Shown here in pieces: positions 5,469-8,492 of a DNA stretch of 8,492 nucleotides. The notes below the pieces were generated by a model. It did no database searches and had not been told where the DNA came from. It saw only the letters and a list, made by a program, of their open reading frames with translations. Each line of letters starts with the position of its first letter. Within the stretch, counting starts at the first letter, position 1. The stretch is from contig JAOZFT010000039.1 of NCBI GenBank assembly GCA_027492035.1, positions 1-8,492 of the forward strand, given 5' to 3'. The stretch comes from Thermoproteota archaeon (GTDB taxonomy: Archaea; Korarchaeota; JAOZGF01; JAOZFZ01). The translations under genes and the position numbers were made by a program.

Positions 5469-6948
5469 CCCCCTTCCTTTGAGAAAGCTCCTTTATCGTT
5501 TCATAGGTTTGAAACTCAGGTGAAAGTGAATCATAAACCCTGGATTTCCCGAATGAAAGTATTTCTGCATCTACACCCATTGTTCCACCGTGAACTGGGT
5601 AGATAAAGATAACCCCCCTTTCAGTAAAGAAGCTATCAGCTATTTCCAAAAACACTTTTTGTTCTTCTTTACTTAATTTTTGACTAAACACACCTAGCGG
5701 AGTTTTTGTAGTCGCTGCCCAATCTATAAAGGCGAACACTGGGATGTCACCAAATTTCTGTTTAACAGCTTTTAGTTTCTCATCCCATTTTTCTCCGTCA
5801 AGTTTCATTTCCATTATTTCTTTAGCTGAAGGACTTGAAGTAACAAAGTCAAGGTTTGGCGGTGGATAGGGGTACATCGCAGCAGTTGCCCAACTACCTA
5901 CATACACGTATCTACCCTTAGCATCTCCATACCTGTGGATTTCATCCACGATTTTACAAGCTGCCTCATAGCTCTCTTTCACTGCTGGGTGATTAATGTC
6001 CTTTGTAATTTTTGCAAGTATCTTTGACTGGGTAAAAAGCATGTCAATCCATATGGCATCTGCACCTGCATCAATTTGTCTTTCAGCCCAGCTTAGGAGA
6101 AGCTCTTGGAATTTTGGATTGGTTAGGTCTGGAAAGTACGCTGTTACATTTTCAGGGTCATAGAATCTGCAATCTAAATCCCTTGGAACCCATAAATGGG
6201 TTTTGCCAAATTCACATTGAAACCTTTCCTTTGATACATTGATCCCCAGTTTTTGAGGGTCTAAAGCAAGTTTCCATGTTTCCGGGTACCTTATAACTTC
6301 TTCTGTTTCAGGGTTCCAAACAACTCCCTTATGGATTATTTGGGAGGGAATAGCCCCGCAGAAAATTACATTCGGTATCTCAGCTTTTATCTTTGAAATC
6401 ACGTTTTTTAGGTGTTCATAGCTGTAACCAGTGAATTTACATCTTTGCTTAGCTCTGAGAGACAGTAACTGTTCACATTTATTTGGACAGGGACTCCATC
6501 TCCAAAAACCCCTAAAAATGAAATCAGTTCCGGTCTCCCTAAGTAAGTCTATGACTTCCTCAATACTTCTATTTATAATGGCGCCATCAGTTACTCTTTC
6601 ATAGAGAGAAGCAACTTTAACCTTGGAAAGCCTTTCTTTAGCTTCCAAAGTAAAATTTTTGCATGTAGTGTTTGCAGAGGCTCTTTCTAAGGATTCAAAA
6701 GCACTGTTTAACAGTTCATTTGCCACCTTGTAATTCCCCCTTTTAAAATTCTCTTCAGCCTCCCTTGCTAAATCTTCAGCTTCTCTAAGGTCATAGCCCT
6801 GAGACTTCCTTTCTCCACATAGAATTTTAAAGGTTAAAAGTTTCTCCCTGAACCTTTCCTTCTCCAAGGTTGACGCATAGAAAACATGAAACACAGTTAT
6901 CAATACAGCAGCAACTACTAATACCCCAGTCAGGATTCTCCTACTCAT
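5461..6948 (-). CDS. Membrane-anchored TIM-barrel protein, probable glycoside hydrolase-like
   Basis: This 495-residue protein begins MSRR followed by a hydrophobic anchor (residues 5-25). A helical module (~33-90) matches that of the downstream gene product; the two align with an offset of four residues and share QG, EAE, AN and AFExLE positions. From ~120 the pattern is that of a (beta/alpha)8 barrel: GTDFIFRGFWRW (140-151), NVIFCGAIP, DAGADAIWIDMLF (293-305), RYVYVGSW, IPVFAFIDWA and GVIFIYPVHGG. D302 and D409 end barrel strands and are the best catalytic candidates. This suggests action on a polysaccharide or glycoprotein outside the cell, but no specific GH family is recognised. Several Cys (96, 154, 158, 170, 197, 245, 260, 331) could form disulfides. 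It is the first gene of a two-gene operon with its own TATA box. Confidence 0.7.
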   Translation of the reverse strand: MSRRILTGVLVVAAVLITVFHVFYASTLEKERFREKLLTFKILCGERKSQGYDLREAEDLAREAEENFKRGNYKVANELLNSAFESLERASANTTCKNFTLEAKERLSKVKVASLYERVTDGAIINRSIEEVIDLLRETGTDFIFRGFWRWSPCPNKCEQLLSLRAKQRCKFTGYSYEHLKNVISKIKAEIPNVIFCGAIPSQIIHKGVVWNPETEEVIRYPETWKLALDPQKLGINVSKERFQCEFGKTHLWVPRDLDCRFYDPENVTAYFPDLTNPKFQELLLSWAERQIDAGADAIWIDMLFTQSKILAKITKDINHPAVKESYEAACKIVDEIHRYGDAKGRYVYVGSWATAAMYPYPPPNLDFVTSSPSAKEIMEMKLDGEKWDEKLKAVKQKFGDIPVFAFIDWAATTKTPLGVFSQKLSKEEQKVFLEIADSFFTERGVIFIYPVHGGTMGVDAEILSFGKSRVYDSLSPEFQTYETIKELSQRKGGG

Positions 6949-6973
6949 ACCCTCTTATCTCTCTATGAAAGAA

Positions 6974-6979
6974 TTTATA
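6974..6979 (-). promoter_or_regulatory. TATA box of the surface-protein operon
   Basis: On the minus strand TATAAA begins 31 nt before ATG 6948. The predicted transcription start falls within a few bases of the ATG, so the message would be leaderless; only a weak GAGGG lies before the start codon. This supports ATG 6948. Confidence 0.6.
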
Positions 6980-7005
6980 GAGGAAATAAAAACTTGGAAA
7001 GGCAA

Positions 7006-7519
7006 CTACATCCATTCCTCTAGATTTAAATAAAGGGTAAAGGCCTTTCCATCCATAACTACGCCGCACCCTGCTTTTCCTTTAATAACTGTACAATTTA
7101 CTTAGTTAGCTTAACACATGTTGAAATAGCCTTTTAATCCCGAATTTTAAAAGATTTGTGAACCAATCATCCACACATTTCCGAAACCCGGGGGGATCAC
7201 CGTTTCCTAGAAGTTACAGCTTGCAGCTCACATATCACCTTGTTTCAAGTGGAAAGCCCACGATAACTTAGATTCTTAGCTACATTGTAACATCATCTTT
7301 ACAATGATCGTAGGGTTTATTAAGATCTTCTGGCGCCTCTACAATACCTACAAAAATTGTATCAACACCAGACTCAATTGACATATCCAGAAAATTTTAG
7401 GTCATCGTCTGAATTAGTATAATTTCTTAGGACGCCACTAAGCGGTAAGTGAAAGCCAATAAAGTGCTGGAATTTGAATTCAGTTAGCTTCCACTTTTAT
7501 CACTTATGAATGGGATCAT
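7006..7519 (-). pseudogene. Decayed minus-strand gene or genes in several frames
   Basis: Four protein-like pieces follow one another on the minus strand. 7496-7377 includes FQHFIGFHLPLSGV and NSDDDLKF. 7396-7280 includes SGVDTIFVGIVEAPEDL and ends DDVTM-stop. 7213-7106 includes GNGDPPGFRKCVDDWF. 7101-7006 includes IKGKAGCGVVMDGKAF. Pieces one and two join if one T is removed from a TTTT run near 7391-7398; pieces two and three share a frame interrupted by stop codons. A possible original start is ATG 7519 (MIPFISDKS). Very tentatively, IFVGIVE, then LRI-stop-VIVGFPLET, then KAGCG recall a dual-specificity phosphatase with a ruined active-site loop. The spacing to that loop (~66 codons) is longer than usual, so the family stays open. 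Confidence 0.5.
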
Positions 7520-7728
7520 GGGACTTAAAAGATTTTAAAGTGCGTGCGCAAGAAAACAAATGGTTAAAGAATCGCTGAGAAATCTAAAATGAATCGTCAA
7601 AATGTTTTGTAGACCAATTTTGGCTTCAATTTTTTTATGGCTGAAATTTATTCTAAAGTTGTGGTCGAATGGGATTAGAAGGTAAGGGTAGGGTAATTCG
7701 GCTCTAAAAGGGTAGGATTGGAATTTAT
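7520..7728. other. Gap with only tiny open frames
   Basis: I see no supported gene. On the plus strand ATG 7669 opens a frame that meets TAA at 7705 and then continues openly (KGRIGIYISKEMFGN) to TAA 7777. This might be the trace of a short protein, but it is too little to call. Confidence 0.35.
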
Positions 7729-7742
7729 ATCTCTAAAGAGAT
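7729..7742. repeat. Inverted repeat ATCTCT-AA-AGAGAT
   Basis: Perfect 6-bp arms around a 2-bp centre, directly after a TATA-like ATTTATAT on the plus strand. The CTAAAG core is shared with the inverted repeat at 8170-8181 in the regulator control region, so both could be binding sites of the same dimeric regulator. Confidence 0.4.
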
Positions 7743-7755
7743 GTTCGGCAATGGG

Positions 7756-7773
7756 TCTGTTAATGCTAACAGA
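7756..7773 (-). terminator. Hairpin downstream of the winged-helix regulator gene
   Basis: TCTGTTA and TAACAGA form a perfect 7-bp stem with a 4-nt loop (ATGC), 17 nt past the stop codon at 7791. No T run follows on the minus strand, so it may be an RNA 3'-end structure or a protein site rather than a classical terminator. Confidence 0.4.
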
Positions 7774-7790
7774 GAATAAGACCTTTATCT

Positions 7791-8144
7791 TTAGGTTGCT
7801 GGAATAGCCTTTTTCATCTTTTCGGCTTCTTTCTCTGCTATTTGTAAGGACACCTCGTTTATGATTTCATCCAGCTTTTTCACCAGTGGATGTTCCTTGT
7901 TTATCCTGTAAAGGGTTGCCCTCCCTATCTTTCTAGAAACCTTGACAACTCCGAGCTCCACCAAATCCTCAAAGTACTTGTAGAAGGTCTGCTTGCTCAT
8001 CCCCAATTCTCTTATGACCTCGCTCTTGCTGAAGTCGAAGTATGGGTTGTCCATAAAAAGGTCTAGTATCCTAAGCTTGGGGGAATCGCCAAACATCCTC
8101 ACGAGCAAGGTTTCCCCGAGGTCCTTATACGTCACTTCAGCCAT
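7791..8144 (-). CDS. Winged helix-turn-helix transcriptional regulator
   Basis: This 117-residue protein has an N-terminal winged-helix domain. SPKLRILDLFMDN (21-33) is the first helix, SKSEVIRELGMSKQTFYKYFEDLVELGVV (39-67) holds the helix-turn-helix, and KVSRKIGRATLYRIN (68-82) is the wing. A charged C-terminal helix (85-113, VKKLDEIINEVSLQIAEKEA) would mediate dimerisation. This is a common archaeal one-component regulator type of the broad MarR/ArsR-like class; no metal- or ligand-binding residues stand out. It acts in the cytoplasm on DNA. It is transcribed away from the gene at 8218 from a shared 73-bp region holding palindromes, so autoregulation plus control of the neighbour is likely. 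The ATG is the only good start. Confidence 0.88.
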   Translation of the reverse strand: MAEVTYKDLGETLLVRMFGDSPKLRILDLFMDNPYFDFSKSEVIRELGMSKQTFYKYFEDLVELGVVKVSRKIGRATLYRINKEHPLVKKLDEIINEVSLQIAEKEAEKMKKAIPAT

Positions 8145-8169
8145 GTCAATCTACCTACTAATTTATTTG

Positions 8170-8181
8170 ATACTAAAGTAT
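8170..8181. promoter_or_regulatory. Inverted repeat ATACT-AA-AGTAT beside the divergent TATA box
   Basis: 5-bp arms around AA, abutting the TTTAAA TATA-like element. It is a candidate operator for a dimeric regulator and shares the CTAAAG core with the repeat at 7729-7742. Confidence 0.4.
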
Positions 8182-8187
8182 TTAAAT
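8180..8187. promoter_or_regulatory. Symmetric TATA-like element shared by the divergent genes
   Basis: ATTTAAAT is self-complementary. It lies 30-37 nt before ATG 8218 on the plus strand and 36-43 nt before ATG 8144 on the minus strand, suitable for short leaders in both directions. Confidence 0.45.
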
Positions 8188-8191
8188 CTTG

Positions 8192-8203
8192 ACCATTAAT
8201 GGT
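8192..8203. promoter_or_regulatory. Perfect 12-bp palindrome, candidate operator
   Basis: ACCATTAATGGT lies between the TATA-like element and the start codon of the plus-strand gene, over or just before its predicted transcription start, and upstream of the promoter for the winged-helix gene. Binding here would block the plus-strand gene and could leave or help the minus-strand one. The most likely binder is the regulator encoded next door. Confidence 0.55.
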
Positions 8204-8217
8204 ATTATAGGTGTACT

Positions 8218-8484
8218 ATGTCATTCGCCGAGAACCATATCAAAGCAATAGTTATGGACAAGCTTAGGAAGAGGGGTTGTTGGGGTGCCAGATACACGCC
8301 ACTTGACTCTTTGGTCCGATGGCTTGGCATGAAGGTGAAGAGGAATGGGAGGAGGGTTAGAAGGGCTGTGAGACAGCTTGTTAACGAAGGATACCTCGTG
8401 CTCCACAAGAGGGGTGAAACCGTCTCGTTAAACCCTTCAAAAAGCAGGGAAATAACGGACTTCATCGCAAGGTTTCTAGCCTAA
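8218..8484 (+). CDS. Small basic DNA-binding-like protein (probable winged helix)
   Basis: This is an 88-residue, strongly basic protein. Helices around residues 4-19 (ENHIKAIVMDKLRKRG), 28-37 (PLDSLVRWLG) and 44-57 (GRRVRRAVRQLVNE) are followed by GYLVLHKRGETVSLNP (58-73), which fits the strands and wing of a winged-helix fold. A last helix (76-87) follows. The Arg/Lys cluster in the third helix would be the DNA- or RNA-contacting surface. The conserved-looking CWGARYTP (21-28) is characteristic of a family of archaeal hypothetical proteins as far as I recall, but no function is known to me. It is divergent from the regulator gene and shares its control region. The ATG follows the TATA-like element at the expected distance, and the frame is complete within the window. 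Confidence 0.75.
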   Translation: MSFAENHIKAIVMDKLRKRGCWGARYTPLDSLVRWLGMKVKRNGRRVRRAVRQLVNEGYLVLHKRGETVSLNPSKSREITDFIARFLA

Positions 8485-8492
8485 GAATTTAG

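Noticed and set aside
1024-7307. Similar string CATCTTTACAA at about 1024 and 7293
   Set aside because: The match is only about a dozen bases with no extension; chance is a sufficient explanation.
7669-7779. Possible small protein with one internal TAA (GRIGIYISKEMFGN)
   Set aside because: Only about 36 codons, interrupted by a stop, with no recognisable family; kept as a note in the gap entry only.
7993-8465. ORFs antisense to the two small regulator genes
   Set aside because: The winged-helix patterns are on the opposite strands with well-placed promoters; these frames are shadows.

Overview
The window looks like an AT-rich stretch of an archaeal genome, probably a thermophile; I cannot name the genus. 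The signs are TATA-like boxes placed just upstream of starts with little or no leader (332-339/371, 6974-6979/6948, 8180-8187/8218), Lys/Glu/Arg/Ile-rich proteins, a VapBC and a HEPN/MNT pair close together, an archaeal-type SDH serine protease and small winged-helix regulators. I see no rRNA, tRNA, CRISPR array or intact insertion sequence.

Left part (1-3612): an accessory island. A vapBC toxin-antitoxin operon (371-1017, +) is followed by remains of a sugar-nucleotide epimerase-like gene (about 1114-1398, +) and by a HEPN/MNT pair (1436-2385, +) joined by a TGATG stop/start overlap. Convergent to these, on the minus strand, lie an SDH-type serine protease gene broken by one frameshift (2460-3322) and, upstream of it, a small unrecognised gene that is also frameshifted (3381-3612). 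A second, degenerate copy of part of that small gene lies at 114-221 in the same orientation, exactly 3326 bp away. The toxin-antitoxin genes and the protease therefore sit between two direct repeats.

Middle (3919-6979): an 18-codon leaderless-type ORF on the plus strand runs into the 3' end of a two-gene minus-strand operon. The first gene (6948-5461) and second gene (5468-3972) overlap by 8 nt. Both proteins start with a membrane anchor followed by the same ~60-residue helical module, then carry different extracytoplasmic domains: a TIM-barrel, glycoside-hydrolase-like domain in one and a beta-rich domain I do not recognise in the other. They look like partners displayed on the cell surface, and they are the most likely undescribed system here.

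Right part (6980-8492): about 840 bp without an intact gene holds minus-strand coding remains in several frames (7006-7519). It is followed by two divergent small winged-helix/DNA-binding protein genes (8144-7791 minus, 8218-8484 plus). Their 73-bp shared control region contains a perfect 12-bp palindrome and a second inverted repeat around a TATA-like TTTAAA.

Overall, intact toxin-antitoxin, surface-protein and regulator genes are interleaved with decaying genes, which is typical of a plastic genomic region. Names rest on recognition of motifs by eye; no database search was possible.
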